Assembly: GCA_963751955.1 (NCBI GenBank) | Contig: CAVVWM010000008.1 | Coordinates: forward strand, 124,001-188,000 | From: JABDIY01 sp963751955 | Lineage (GTDB): Bacteria; Actinomycetota; Acidimicrobiia; Acidimicrobiales; SZUA-35 | Direction of reading: 5' to 3' | Length of the DNA: 64,000 nt | Shown here: one piece after another, positions 41,288 to 50,121 of the stretch | How positions within the stretch are numbered: the stretch's first letter is position 1 | Layout: each line of letters opens with the position of its first letter | Translations under genes and position numbers: made by a program | Notes under the pieces: generated by a model | Databases searched by the model: none | Seen by the model: only the letters and a program-made list of their open reading frames with translations | What the model was told of the DNA's origin: nothing

Positions 41288-42440
41288 TCAAGTGGTCAGC
41301 TTCTGCTTGAGCCACGCAAAGGAGGCGGGAGCCCAATCGTCGTAGTACTTGAAGGCGCAGTGGCCACCATCGGCGTACACACGGGCCTCCTTGCCCGTAG
41401 CGGGGCCGGTCTCGAGCATGAAGTAGATGTTGCCGATCGGGGCGAGATGATCGAGCTTCCCGTTGATCATGTAGACCGGCATGGTGATGTTGTCCAGGAT
41501 TCCCTGCTCGGACAACGCCCATCGGGCGAACGAATCGCGTTCGAGCTCAGCCGACGTCGGTTCGAACGACGGCGGGTCCGTCGGGGGCACCAAACTTCCA
41601 CGTGGAGCGCCGATTACGGGCCTCAACGAAGGCTTCCAACTCCTCGTCGCCCATCACGTAGCCGAAGGGATGGCCAGCATTGGCGACGACGGCCTTGATC
41701 TTCGACGGTGCCGTTCCGGCGAGCTGCATCACCGAGTAGCCGCCCCGACTGATACCGAAGGCCCCGATTCGATCGCCATCAACCTCTGGCCGAGAGGCGA
41801 GGTAGTCGATTGCCGCTTCCCACGCCGATACTGATTCCGGAGCCCACGGGAACGGGTTCTCGCCGGTCCCGGGCCCGTCCATGACGAGCGCCGCCATTCC
41901 CTGTTCGATGCAGAATTCCTGCGCCCAGCCACGATCTTCTTTGAAGACATCGGCACCACACATGATCAGCACAGCCGGGACTGCGCTGTCGGAAACTGGG
42001 CTTCGGAAATGGGCCCGGATCGTCTTGTCGAGATGAGTGAATTCGACCACCTCCACTGGAGGGTCGAGGTGGGCGCACGCCTTCCGGTACGCACGGGCGC
42101 AGTCATCGGAGATCTTCTTCTTGACATCGGTGATCTCACCGGGGAATCGGCCGATCGCGAAGTAGGTCTTCGCCTGCAGGTATGCCTCACGGGCGGCGGC
42201 GAAATCCCCGGCCGCCTCCAGTTCGTCCCCCCGGGCCTCGTGCCGATCGCCCGGCTCCTGCCAGATGGGAACCCACTTGTCCTCGGTCGTTCCCTCCAGC
42301 GCAGCGACGGTCTGCTTCAGTTCTTCGATGTCATCGATCATCGAGAGCCAGCGTCGGTAGAAGCCGCCATGTTCGACGACGAAGGGATTCTCGTCGGGGG
42401 TGAACCCGAGTTCTTCTGCCTGCGCGGCACCTTTGGACAT
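41288..42440 (-). pseudogene. Alpha/beta hydrolase of the FrsA/2,6-dihydroxypseudooxynicotine hydrolase type, one frameshift
   Basis: From the ATG at 42440: MSKGAAQAEELGFTPDENPF, a helical N-terminal domain (AAREAYLQAKTYFAIGRFPG), then the hydrolase core VPAVLIMCGADVFKEDRGWA, MAALVMDGPGTGENPFPW and nucleophile elbow GAFGISRGGYSVM. An extra base near 41577 shifts the frame; then PPSFEPTSAELERDSFARWA, MPVYMINGKLDHLAP (acid) and YADGGHCAFKYYDDW (His). Corrected length 383. The N-terminal helical cap plus this core is the family layout of C-C hydrolases acting on a side chain of a pyridine; use of that substrate here is speculation. Confidence 0.82.
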
Positions 42441-42441
42441 G

Positions 42442-42528
42442 TCAGTCGCTTTCGGGATTGTGGTTCGAAACCGAACCGTCGATCTTGGCCTCATCGATTG
42501 CAGCCTGCAGCTGGCTGATGTTTGCCAT
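42442..42528 (-). CDS. Small 28-residue ORF coupled to the hydrolase gene
   Basis: AAGGAATGCTAG precedes an ATG at 42528. The peptide begins MANISQLQAAIDEAKI and ends with TGA one base before the hydrolase ATG (TGACATG), an arrangement that couples translation. It lies between operator 4 and the hydrolase. It may be a leader peptide or a truncated start of a larger gene. Confidence 0.45.
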   Translation of the reverse strand: MANISQLQAAIDEAKIDGSVSNHNPESD

Positions 42529-42551
42529 CTAGCATTCCTTGTCAGAGTGGC

Positions 42552-42565
42552 TGCAATCGATTGTA
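42552..42565. promoter_or_regulatory. LacI-type operator 4, between the hydrolase operon and the regulator gene
   Basis: TGCAATCGATTGTA, identical to operators 2 and 6. It is 34 bp upstream of the regulator start and 24 bp upstream of the small ORF on the other strand, as expected for autoregulation plus control of the divergent operon. Confidence 0.8.
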
Positions 42566-42598
42566 GTAGAGCTGGGGCATCCGTCAATTTGACGCGGT

Positions 42599-43632
42599 AT
42601 GTTTGGTCGGGTGAGTCGTGCAACCCTGCGAGATGTGGCCGAGGCCGCGGACGTGCACGTATCCACCGCATCGCGTGCGCTGAACGAATCGACCCGTTCG
42701 ATCGTGAACACCGAAACTGTCAAGCGGGTCCTTTCCGCCGCCGATGAGCTGGGCTATCGCCCGCACGCGTTGGCCAGGGGCCTGCGAACGAGTCGCACGT
42801 CGTCGATCGGCATTGTGATCCCCGACCTCGAGAATCCTCTCTTCGGACCCATTATTGCCGGCATCGAAGGCGGCCTGATGGCTGATGGATACTCGGTCCT
42901 CATCACCGCGGCGCGAATGGGTCAGGAAGAAGCTGCGGTGGAGAGCCTCAGAGATCGGCAGGTGGATGGGCTCATTCTGGCCAGCGCCGTGCGATCGGAC
43001 CCCGTCATCGCCAAACTGGCGTCGACGGGCATGCCAACGGTTCTGGTCAACCGGTTGTGCGAGGACGTCGACCTTCCGGCCATTGTCTGCGACGACCGCC
43101 TGGGAATACGACTAGCGGTCGATCACCTCGTCGAGATGGGCCACACCGTCAATCGGCCACATCGCCGGGCCGGATCAGATGTCCACCGGGTGGGGGAGGC
43201 GCATCGCGTTCGAGGAGGCGATGCACGAGTACGAGATGCGCGTCATAGTTGAGAGATGCCGGCGAATTCCGGGTCGATCCGGGGGCTGTTGCAACCCAAC
43301 GCTTGCTCCAACGGGAGCCTGCGATCACTGCGGTAGTGGCGGCTAACGATCTTCTTGGCCTGGGTGCCTACCGGGCGGTTCGGGCCAATGGCCGCAGAGT
43401 GGGAGAAGACATCGCGGTCACCGGCTTCAACGATGTGGCGATGCTGGACCTGATGCAGCCCTCGATGACAGCCGTTCGAATTGGCTTCCGGCATATGGGA
43501 GCACTGGCGGCCGAGATCATGATGAAACACCTGTCGGGTGAGGACGGCCCATCGGTGACGCTGCTGGAGCCAACGTTGTCGGTGCGCGAGTCCACCAGTG
43601 GCGTCGGGACACTCACACTCCCCGGTGGTTGA
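42599..43632 (+). pseudogene. LacI-family transcriptional regulator, two frameshifts
   Basis: Helix-turn-helix TLRDVAEAADVHVSTASRAL (about residues 9-28) with the hinge GYRPHALARGLR, then the periplasmic-binding-protein-like core SIGIVIPDLENPLFGPIIAG. One extra base near 43151 and another near 43250 break the frame; the three parts join as HLVEMGHT-IGHIAGPDQMSTGWGRR-RDAGEFRVDPGAVA and continue to VRIGFRHMGALAAEIMMKHL. Corrected length 343, normal for LacI. The start could also be the GTG at 42611. It sits in the middle of seven matching palindromic sites, so it is very probably the repressor of the island. Confidence 0.9.
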
Positions 43633-43650
43633 GTTGTTCGGATCTGACGC

Positions 43651-43664
43651 CGCAATCGATTGCA
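43651..43664 (+). promoter_or_regulatory. LacI-type operator 5, upstream of the OsmC gene
   Basis: CGCAATCGATTGCA, 19 bp after the regulator stop and before the short ORF and OsmC gene. Confidence 0.75.
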
Positions 43665-43676
43665 ACTATCGTTGTT

Positions 43677-43784
43677 ATGGAGGAGGACCTTGGGGTGGTA
43701 ACGATGGCTCAAGACCCTTCATGGCGAGCTCATGGACTCATCCGATGCAGGACTTCTACGAAAGGCTCTAGTTATGGTGACTGA
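43677..43784 (+). CDS. Possible small ORF after operator 5
   Basis: ATG GAG GAG... starts 12 bp after the operator and reads MEEDLGVVTMAQDPSWRAHG before losing sense. One base fewer near 43743 would give MQDFYERL and a stop just before the OsmC ATG. Like the ORF at 42442 it lies directly behind an operator and in front of an enzyme gene. Weak evidence. Confidence 0.25.
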   Translation: MEEDLGVVTMAQDPSWRAHGLIRCRTSTKGSSYGD

Positions 43785-44265
43785 AGTCTCCGATGGCTTT
43801 GACATGTCAGCGCCCATTCTCCGGCGCAAAGCACTCACCGCCACCAACTACGGCGGAATGTTGACCGATATCGACTTCGGCGAGTACGGCATCACCATGA
43901 CCGACGAGCCGGTGGCCCACGGAGGCACTGGCGAAGGCCCCTCGCCGCTGCAGGCAGTGCTCGGCGCATTGTGCGGGTGCGAGTCGGTCACTTTCAATCG
44001 CACGGCGACCGAGATGGGTTTTGCGTATGACCGGATCGACTATGAGGCCGCATTCACGATCGACATTCGTGGTCGGCTCGGCCAGCGGGGGGTGACCCAG
44101 CACTTCCAAACAGTGCGGCTGCAGGCTGTGGTTACCACCGACGAAACGCCCGAACGCCTGGCCGAGGTCGTGGAAGAGACCGAGGCGCGCTGCCCGGTTT
44201 TCAACCTCCTCAACGACGCTCAGGTCAAGCTCGAGGTCCACTGGGTACGCCAACCAATCTCCTGA
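43774..44265 (+). CDS. OsmC-family protein
   Basis: 163 residues from the ATG at 43774 (the frame is open 14 codons further up, but GAAAGG lies before this ATG). GEGPSPLQAVLGALCGCESV carries the family's first reactive Cys region and EARCPVFNLLNDAQVKLEVH the second. OsmC proteins are thiol peroxidases; others in the family bind small metabolites. In this island it may protect against peroxide made by the FAD enzyme or the molybdenum hydroxylase. Converges with the aldehyde dehydrogenase gene. Confidence 0.88.
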   Translation: MVTEVSDGFDMSAPILRRKALTATNYGGMLTDIDFGEYGITMTDEPVAHGGTGEGPSPLQAVLGALCGCESVTFNRTATEMGFAYDRIDYEAAFTIDIRGRLGQRGVTQHFQTVRLQAVVTTDETPERLAEVVEETEARCPVFNLLNDAQVKLEVHWVRQPIS

Positions 44266-44278
44266 CGCTTCGAGCTGG

Positions 44279-45737
44279 CTACCAGCTGGCGGCGATGTAC
44301 TTGGTTTCGAGGAATTCCATCATTCCCTCGTGCGAGCCTTCGCGACCGATGCCTGACTGCTTCATGCCTCCGAAGGGCGCGGCCGGATCGGACATGAGTC
44401 CACGATTGAGTCCGACCATTCCGAACTCGAGTGCTTCCGATACTCGGAGTCCCCGGGCAAGGTCTTGGGTGTAGAGGTAGCTCGCCAGTCCGTAGATCGT
44501 GTCATTGGCCATAGCGATCGCCTCGTCGTCGGTGGAGAAGGTAACCACCGGTGCGATCGGACCGAAGATCTCGTGACTCAGAATGGGATTCCCGGCCTCG
44601 ATGCCGGTGACGACCGTAGGTTCGAAGTAGAAACCGGGGGAACGCCCTTGGTTTCCACCGATCGCGACCACCGACCCGGCGCCGGTTGACATCTCGACCG
44701 ATTTCATCATGTCGTCCTGGGCGGCCTGGTTGATCAGCGGTCCCAGCTCCACCCCTGCTTCCATGCCCGGCCCGACCTTCAGCGCTCCCATGGCGGCCGA
44801 TAACTGTGCCGTGAAGTCTGAGGCGACCGCTTCGTGCACCAGGAACCGGTTGGCAGCGATGCAGGACTGTCCGCCGTTGCGCATCTTGGCGACCATCGCT
44901 CCAGCGACGGCAGCCTCGACGTCGGCGTCCTCGAACACCAGGAACGGAGCGTTTCCACCGAGCTCCATGGACGTGTTCACTATCGTTTTGGCGGCACCCT
45001 CGAGCAGCGTCCTGCCGACCTCGGTTGAACCGGTGAAGGAAAGTAGGCGCACCCGCGGGTCGTTGAGGATGACTGGGACCACCGTCGATGAGCGGTTCGA
45101 GGGGAGAACGTTGAGCACGCCGGGCGGGAGTCCCGCTTCCGTCATGAGGCCGGCGATGGCGAGGGCGGTGAGAGGCGTGTCCGAGGCCGGTTTGAGGATC
45201 ATCGTGCACCCGGCGGCGATAGCCGGGGCCATCTTGCGGGTGGCCATGGCGGCGGGGAAGTTCCAAGGGGTGATCAGAAGTGACACTCCGACCGGCTGAT
45301 GGATGGCAATGATCTGCTTGTCACCGTTGGGTGCGGCCATCAGGCTCCCGGCGTTGCGGACCGCCTCGCCGGAATACCAGCGGAAGAACTCCGCCGCGTA
45401 GTTGATCTCGCCAATGGCTTCTGACCGAGCCTTACCCATCTCCTGCACGATCAGTTCAGCCAGAGCGTCACGTCGCTCAATCATGAGCTGGAACGCTCGG
45501 ATCAGAGATCGTGCTCCGCTCGGCGGGCGAGGTCGCGGCCCATGCAGGTTGGCTTGCCGAGGCTGCATCGACTGCGGCCCTGGCGTCGTCCTCGGCTCCG
45601 CTGGAGACGCTTACCAGCGATTCGGCTGTGGAGGGATCGAGAACCTCCATGGTTCTACCGTCGTCGGCTTCTCGCCATTCGCCACCGATGTAGAGCTGGG
45701 TCTTGCCACTGCTGGTCAGTGCGTCAAGGAGGCTCAT
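44279..45737 (-). pseudogene. NAD(P)-dependent aldehyde dehydrogenase, succinate-semialdehyde dehydrogenase-like, one frameshift
   Basis: First frame MSLLDALTSSGKTQLYIGGE to QPAWAATSPAERS; after an extra base near 45515 it continues SLIRAFQLMIERRDALAELI. Cofactor and catalytic motifs are intact: LLITPWNFPAAMATRKMAPA, FTGSTEVGR, Glu in MELGGNAPFLVFEDAD, Cys in RNGGQSCIAANR, and the C-terminal PFGGMKQSGIGREG. Corrected length 485, normal for the GabD group. It oxidises an aldehyde, perhaps a semialdehyde, to the acid. Its start overlaps the preceding dehydrogenase stop by 4 bp. Confidence 0.9.
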
Positions 45738-46669
45738 GCTGTCAATCCATCATCGATCTCGCGGTTTTCGGTCTCGATCTCCTGACCCGATTCCTCGTAC
45801 GACTTCTGGACCAGCGCCGCGAAATCGAGTTCGCCCATGCCTCGTCCAATGCCTTCCACAACGATCTGATGTACCAGTGCGGAGGCTGGCAGCGGAACGT
45901 CGAGTTCACGTGCTGCCTGAAGGCCGAGTTCGAAGTCCTTTCGCAGCAGCGGCCATGTGAAGGTTGGCTTGAAATCGAGATTGACGTAGGCCGGGGTTTT
46001 GTAGCGGGTGAAGACCGAGCCCATCACACTGTCGTTGAGGAAGTCGAGGTAGTCATGGCGGCTGACACCGGCCTTGCCAACGAGTGCACAGGTCTCGGCC
46101 ATTGTCTGCGAAACGATCCCCAGCATGAGGTTGTGGCAGATCTTCACTAGTCGGGCCTCGTCTCCCTCGCCGACGTAGGTGACGCCTTTGCCGAACAGCT
46201 CCAGATACGGACTCGCGGTCTGAAAGGCATCCTTTGGTCCTGAACTGACCACCGTCAGGCCACCTGAGGCGACTACCTTCGGGTTGCCACTGACCGGCGC
46301 AGCGAGAACCGCTGTTCCCACTGCTGCGGCACGTTTGCTGAGTTCGGCCGATGTGGTGGGGTCGATTGTTGTGGCGTCCACCAGGATGGCGGGTCGAACG
46401 TCCCCGGATAGGACTCCGCCATCCTCGACGGTCACGGCAAGCACGTCTTTTGGTCCTGCGACCATGGTGAACACGATGTCGCAATCGGCCAGGTCGAGTG
46501 GGGTGTCGACCAGGCGCGCCCCCAACGCTACGAGCGGCTCAGCCTTGGACTTGGTGCGGTTGTACACCGCCACGTCAACACCGGCATTCAGCAGGCGAGC
46601 GATAATCGCAGCGCCCATGCGGCCGGCACCAATCCAGCCGATCCGGTGGGGGTAGTTCTCGTTAGCCAT
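45734..46669 (-). CDS. 3-hydroxyisobutyrate/tartronate-semialdehyde reductase-type beta-hydroxyacid dehydrogenase
   Basis: 311 residues from the ATG at 46669 with an AAGGAGAAA site. Rossmann motif IGWIGAGRMGAAIIARLLNA, substrate motif APVSGNPKVVASGGLTVVSS (usual DAPVSGG) and the catalytic Lys in ARLVKICHNLMLG are seen. The family interconverts beta-hydroxyacids and semialdehydes with NAD(P). Directly followed by the aldehyde dehydrogenase (4-bp overlap), the pair would turn a hydroxyacid into a semialdehyde and then an acid. Operator 6 lies 17 bp upstream. Confidence 0.92.
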   Translation of the reverse strand: MANENYPHRIGWIGAGRMGAAIIARLLNAGVDVAVYNRTKSKAEPLVALGARLVDTPLDLADCDIVFTMVAGPKDVLAVTVEDGGVLSGDVRPAILVDATTIDPTTSAELSKRAAAVGTAVLAAPVSGNPKVVASGGLTVVSSGPKDAFQTASPYLELFGKGVTYVGEGDEARLVKICHNLMLGIVSQTMAETCALVGKAGVSRHDYLDFLNDSVMGSVFTRYKTPAYVNLDFKPTFTWPLLRKDFELGLQAARELDVPLPASALVHQIVVEGIGRGMGELDFAALVQKSYEESGQEIETENREIDDGLTA

Positions 46670-46685
46670 GATTTCTCCTTCGTAG

Positions 46686-46699
46686 TGCAATCGATTGTA
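46686..46699 (-). promoter_or_regulatory. LacI-type operator 6, upstream of the dehydrogenase pair
   Basis: TGCAATCGATTGTA in the 67-bp gap between the E1 beta gene and the beta-hydroxyacid dehydrogenase gene, 17 bp before the latter's start. Confidence 0.78.
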
Positions 46700-46736
46700 G
46701 GTCGGCGGGCGAGCCCGTCGCTCGGTGAAGTTCGGG

Positions 46737-47711
46737 TCAGCCCATTGAGGAACTGACCCGCTTCACGATTTCGTTCACCGACGGAACGGCGAGGTCTTCC
46801 AGCGCCGCAGCCGACGGCAACGGTATGTGCGGAGTCGTGATCCGAATCGGTGGCCCGTCCAGGTCCCAGAAGACCTCCTCGATGGCGATCGAAACGATCT
46901 CAGCGCCCCAACCGCACAGGCGGGGGTTTTCCTCGACGGTGAAGAGCCGACTGGTCCTCGAGACGGATCCGAGGATCGTCTGGGTGTCCAGGGGAACCAG
47001 CGAACGAACGTCGATGACCTCGGCCGAAATTCCCTGCTCGGCAAGAATGTCAGCTGCCTGTAGTGCTCGATCGACCATCAGTGCGAGCGCGACGATCGTG
47101 CAGTCGGTCCCGTGTCGCACGATCTTGGCCGTGCCGAGCCGATCGACGTGCTCACCGTCGGGCACGATCCCGGTCTTGCCCAGGAGTGTCTTGTGTTCGA
47201 AGAAGACGACCGGGTCGGGGTCGCGAATAGCTGCAGCCATGAGTCCGACCACGTCAGCAGGTGTCGAGGGCGCAACCACCTTGAGGCCCGGGATCATCAT
47301 GCACCAGTTCTCGACACTCTGGCTGTGCTGGGCACCGAATCGGCTGCCGGCTCCGTTGTGGGTTCGAACAACGAGCGGCGATTCGATCTGCCCGCCAGAC
47401 ATGTAGCGACCCTTGGCGATCTCGTTTGCGATGAGATCAAAGCACACCGCAAGGAAGTCGCTGAACATGATTTCGGCGATGACAGGGACGCCGGTCATGG
47501 CAGCGCCAGCGGCGGCGCCGAGGATCGCCTGCTCGGAAATCGGGGTGTCGCGGATCCTCATTGGACCGAATTCGTCGAGGAGGCCGACGGTCGTCTTGAA
47601 GACGCCACCAGCACCGGCGATGTCCTCTCCCAGCATTACAAGGAGCGGGTCGCGTCGCATTTCCTGGGCGATGCCATGGGCTACTGCCTCGCGATAGGTC
47701 AGTTCCGCCAT
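46737..47711 (-). CDS. TPP-dependent 2-oxoacid/acetoin dehydrogenase E1 component, beta subunit
   Basis: 324 residues. LTYREAVAHGIAQEMRRDPL, VMLGEDIAGAGGVFKTTVGL, FGPMRIRDTPISEQAILGAA and RTHNGAGSRFGAQHSQSVEN are the standard blocks of E1 beta subunits, with the C-terminal swivel domain LFTVEENPRLCGWGAEIVSI. Overlaps the alpha gene by 13 bp. No E2 or E3 gene is seen in the island, so the complex may use the host's components or act on its own as an acyloin-type enzyme. Part of the operon driven from operator 7. Confidence 0.93.
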   Translation of the reverse strand: MAELTYREAVAHGIAQEMRRDPLLVMLGEDIAGAGGVFKTTVGLLDEFGPMRIRDTPISEQAILGAAAGAAMTGVPVIAEIMFSDFLAVCFDLIANEIAKGRYMSGGQIESPLVVRTHNGAGSRFGAQHSQSVENWCMMIPGLKVVAPSTPADVVGLMAAAIRDPDPVVFFEHKTLLGKTGIVPDGEHVDRLGTAKIVRHGTDCTIVALALMVDRALQAADILAEQGISAEVIDVRSLVPLDTQTILGSVSRTSRLFTVEENPRLCGWGAEIVSIAIEEVFWDLDGPPIRITTPHIPLPSAAALEDLAVPSVNEIVKRVSSSMG

Positions 47712-48784
47712 GCCGAACCTCCATCCGCCCAGACATCGGTCATCAGTGCCTCGGGTCCGGGCTCGACGCCGGCTTTGGCGAATTCAGTGGCCTCGTCGAC
47801 GCGGGCTGCGACGTCCTGCTGAATCGCAAGCAGCTTCTCCTCGCCGACACCGAGTCGGAGGAGGCGTTGGTGGTACATGGGTATCGGGTCGCGATCCATC
47901 CAAGCTTCGACTTCGCTGTCGGGCCGGTACTTGCCCGGGTCCGCCCGACTGTGGCCGCCGTGGCGATAGGTGGACGCCTCGATCAGGCTGGGCCCACCGC
48001 CGGCCCGCGCGTTCCGGATGGCCGCATCTGCAGCCTGATAGACGTCGTCGGCGTCGTTGCCGTCCACGACGATCGATTCGAGTCCGTAGGCGCTGGCTCG
48101 GTCAGCGGCAGGGTTCTTGACTGCGGTCACGAGGTCGATCGGTGTGTATTCCATGTAGAGGTTGTTTTCGCACACGAAGATCGTGGGGAGTTTCCATACG
48201 GCTGCGAAGTTGAGGGCCTCGTGGAATGCCCCGATGTTCGTTGCCCCATCGCCGAAGAAGGCCACGGCCACCTGGTCGGTTCCCCGAATCTGAGCTGACC
48301 ACGCCGCACCGTTTGCGATGCACAGGTGGGCGCCGATGATGGCGTAGGAGCCCATCATGTTGTGCTCGACGGAACCGAGATGCATCGATCCGCCTTTTCC
48401 TTTGAGGATTCCGTTGCTTCGTCCCAGCAGTTCGGCCAGCATCGGGCCCAGCGGAACGCCTCTGGCGAGCGTATGGGCGTGGCCTCGGTAGGTGGCGAAC
48501 GTATAGTCATCGGTGCGCATCGCCCGAGCCACTCCGGCCGCCACTGCCTCCATCCCCAGTGAAAGGTGGCTCGTTCCCTTCACGAGATTCTGAAGGAACA
48601 GGTCATAGGCGCGCTTTTCGACCTGTCGGATCACCTGCTGGGTTTCGTACAGCTCCAGCCGTTTGGACTCTGGGATGTCGAGCTCGTCGTTCGCAACATT
48701 GACCGGGTCGGGAAGCCGTACGTCTCGATCGGCGTAGTTGTAGAGACCGGCCAGCGCTGGATCGCGAGTCACCTCAGTATTCAT
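47699..48784 (-). CDS. TPP-dependent 2-oxoacid/acetoin dehydrogenase E1 component, alpha subunit
   Basis: 361 residues. The TPP/Mg motif is FFGDGATNIGAFHEALNFAA with VWKLPTIFVCENN; GTSHLSLGMEAVAAGVARAM and KGGSMHLGSVEHNMMGSYAI are E1 alpha/acetoin-type blocks, and YRHGGHSRADPGKYR is the phosphorylation-loop region. The alpha/beta pair decarboxylates a 2-oxoacid or cleaves an acyloin. Starts within the stop region of the M24 gene (11-bp overlap). Confidence 0.93.
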   Translation of the reverse strand: MNTEVTRDPALAGLYNYADRDVRLPDPVNVANDELDIPESKRLELYETQQVIRQVEKRAYDLFLQNLVKGTSHLSLGMEAVAAGVARAMRTDDYTFATYRGHAHTLARGVPLGPMLAELLGRSNGILKGKGGSMHLGSVEHNMMGSYAIIGAHLCIANGAAWSAQIRGTDQVAVAFFGDGATNIGAFHEALNFAAVWKLPTIFVCENNLYMEYTPIDLVTAVKNPAADRASAYGLESIVVDGNDADDVYQAADAAIRNARAGGGPSLIEASTYRHGGHSRADPGKYRPDSEVEAWMDRDPIPMYHQRLLRLGVGEEKLLAIQQDVAARVDEATEFAKAGVEPGPEALMTDVWADGGSAWRN

Positions 48785-50033
48785 TGGCGACCATCAGTTC
48801 CTCGCATGGGAACAGGGTGATGACCTTTGCGCCGTCCTCCGTTACCACGATCTCCTCCTCGATGCGGGCTGCGGACCGGCCGTCCTTGGCGGGCGCATAG
48901 GTCTCCAGTGCGAAGACCTGACCGACCTTGATTTCGATCGGATCGTCCAGTGAGTTCAGGCGGGATACGACCGGCCTTTCGTGGAGGCCCATCCCGAGGC
49001 CGTGTCCGAATTGGAGACCGAAAGCGTCCATCTCATCCTCGAAGCCGAATTCGTGTGCCTCGGGGAACGTGTTTGCGATGTCTGCCGTGGTGTTTCCAAC
49101 CTTCACCGCATCTAGCCCCGCATCCATCCATTCCCGAGATTGTTTGAACGCGTCCCGCTGGCCCTGGGTGGCACGGCCAACTGCGAATGTTCGGTAGTAA
49201 CAGGTGCGATACCCGTTGAACGCGTGGATGATGTCGAAGTACGCCTGATCACCCGGACGCATCATCCTGTCCGAGAAGACGTGGGGGTGCGGGGAGCATC
49301 GCTCACCGGCGATCGAGTTGATCGCCTCGACGAACTCTGAGCCCATTTCGAATAGCCGCTTGTGGGCCAATCCCACAATGTCGCTTTCGCGAACACCCGG
49401 TTTGAGTGCCTCAAAGATGTCTTGATACACACCGTCGACCATCGCGGTGGCCTGGGTGATGAGCATGATCTCGTCCTGGTTCTTGATCTCCCGCGCCATC
49501 ATCATGACCTGCTGGCCATCAACGATGTTCAAGTTGGCATGCTGCAGCTCCTTGAACATCGCAGTCTCCGCCACGTCGACACCCAGCGGCTCCTTTTCCA
49601 CCCCCGCATCCTTGAGGGCTTCGACGATCTCGCCGACCGCACGTCGGTGGAGTTGGATCTTGGGTCCGATGGCGCCCTGCAATCCTGCGTTGCCAGCAAC
49701 CGAGTTCTCATGGTTGTAGAGCGACGGTAGCTGCAGGCGATGCGCCTTGGCAGCCGAACCGAAGTCCCAGACCTTCGGCTGGCCCGATTCGGTCACCAGC
49801 GCCCACCGTTCGGACTTGTTGAAGGCCCAATAACCGATCGTGGTCGATGTCGTATAGCGGATGTTGGAGGTTTCGAACAACAGCAGCGCCCCAATCCCGG
49901 CCGCCTTCATCTGCTCCCGGGTACGAGCCAGTCGGTACTCGCGGAGGCGGTCGAAGTTGACGCGCTCCTCCCAGTCGACCGCCATGACTCCGGGTGCAGG
50001 CATTGTGGCAACGGGAAACTCATCGATCGGCAT
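48774..50033 (-). CDS. M24-family (Xaa-Pro peptidase/creatinase-like) hydrolase
   Basis: 419 residues: an N-terminal creatinase-type domain (VNFDRLREYRLARTREQMKA, FETSNIRYTTSTTIGYW) and a C-terminal pita-bread domain with GDQAYFDIIHAFNGYRTCYY, FGHGLGMGLHERPVVSR and VFALETYAPAKDG, IEEEIVVT. Some metal-ligand positions of true aminopeptidases look changed (FDIIHAFNG), which fits creatinase-like or ectoine-hydrolase-like members that open C-N bonds. First gene of the operon under operator 7; E1 alpha/beta follow. Confidence 0.88.
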   Translation of the reverse strand: MPIDEFPVATMPAPGVMAVDWEERVNFDRLREYRLARTREQMKAAGIGALLLFETSNIRYTTSTTIGYWAFNKSERWALVTESGQPKVWDFGSAAKAHRLQLPSLYNHENSVAGNAGLQGAIGPKIQLHRRAVGEIVEALKDAGVEKEPLGVDVAETAMFKELQHANLNIVDGQQVMMMAREIKNQDEIMLITQATAMVDGVYQDIFEALKPGVRESDIVGLAHKRLFEMGSEFVEAINSIAGERCSPHPHVFSDRMMRPGDQAYFDIIHAFNGYRTCYYRTFAVGRATQGQRDAFKQSREWMDAGLDAVKVGNTTADIANTFPEAHEFGFEDEMDAFGLQFGHGLGMGLHERPVVSRLNSLDDPIEIKVGQVFALETYAPAKDGRSAARIEEEIVVTEDGAKVITLFPCEELMVANEY

Positions 50034-50057
50034 TTATTCGTCCTTTTCCGGCGACAC

Positions 50058-50071
50058 TACAATCGATTGCA
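50058..50071 (-). promoter_or_regulatory. LacI-type operator 7, upstream of the M24-E1 operon
   Basis: TACAATCGATTGCA, 25 bp before the M24 start and 51 bp inside the right border of the island (att copy 6). Confidence 0.78.
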
Positions 50072-50121
50072 ACCCTACCTCCGACTTTCCTGAAAACGAA
50101 ATTCGGGCGTGGCCGAGATAG

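Noticed and set aside
46053..46484. Alternative frames inside the beta-hydroxyacid dehydrogenase and other conserved genes as overlapping genes
   Set aside because: All show the Arg/Pro/Ser bias of off-frame GC-rich sequence and no family matches.
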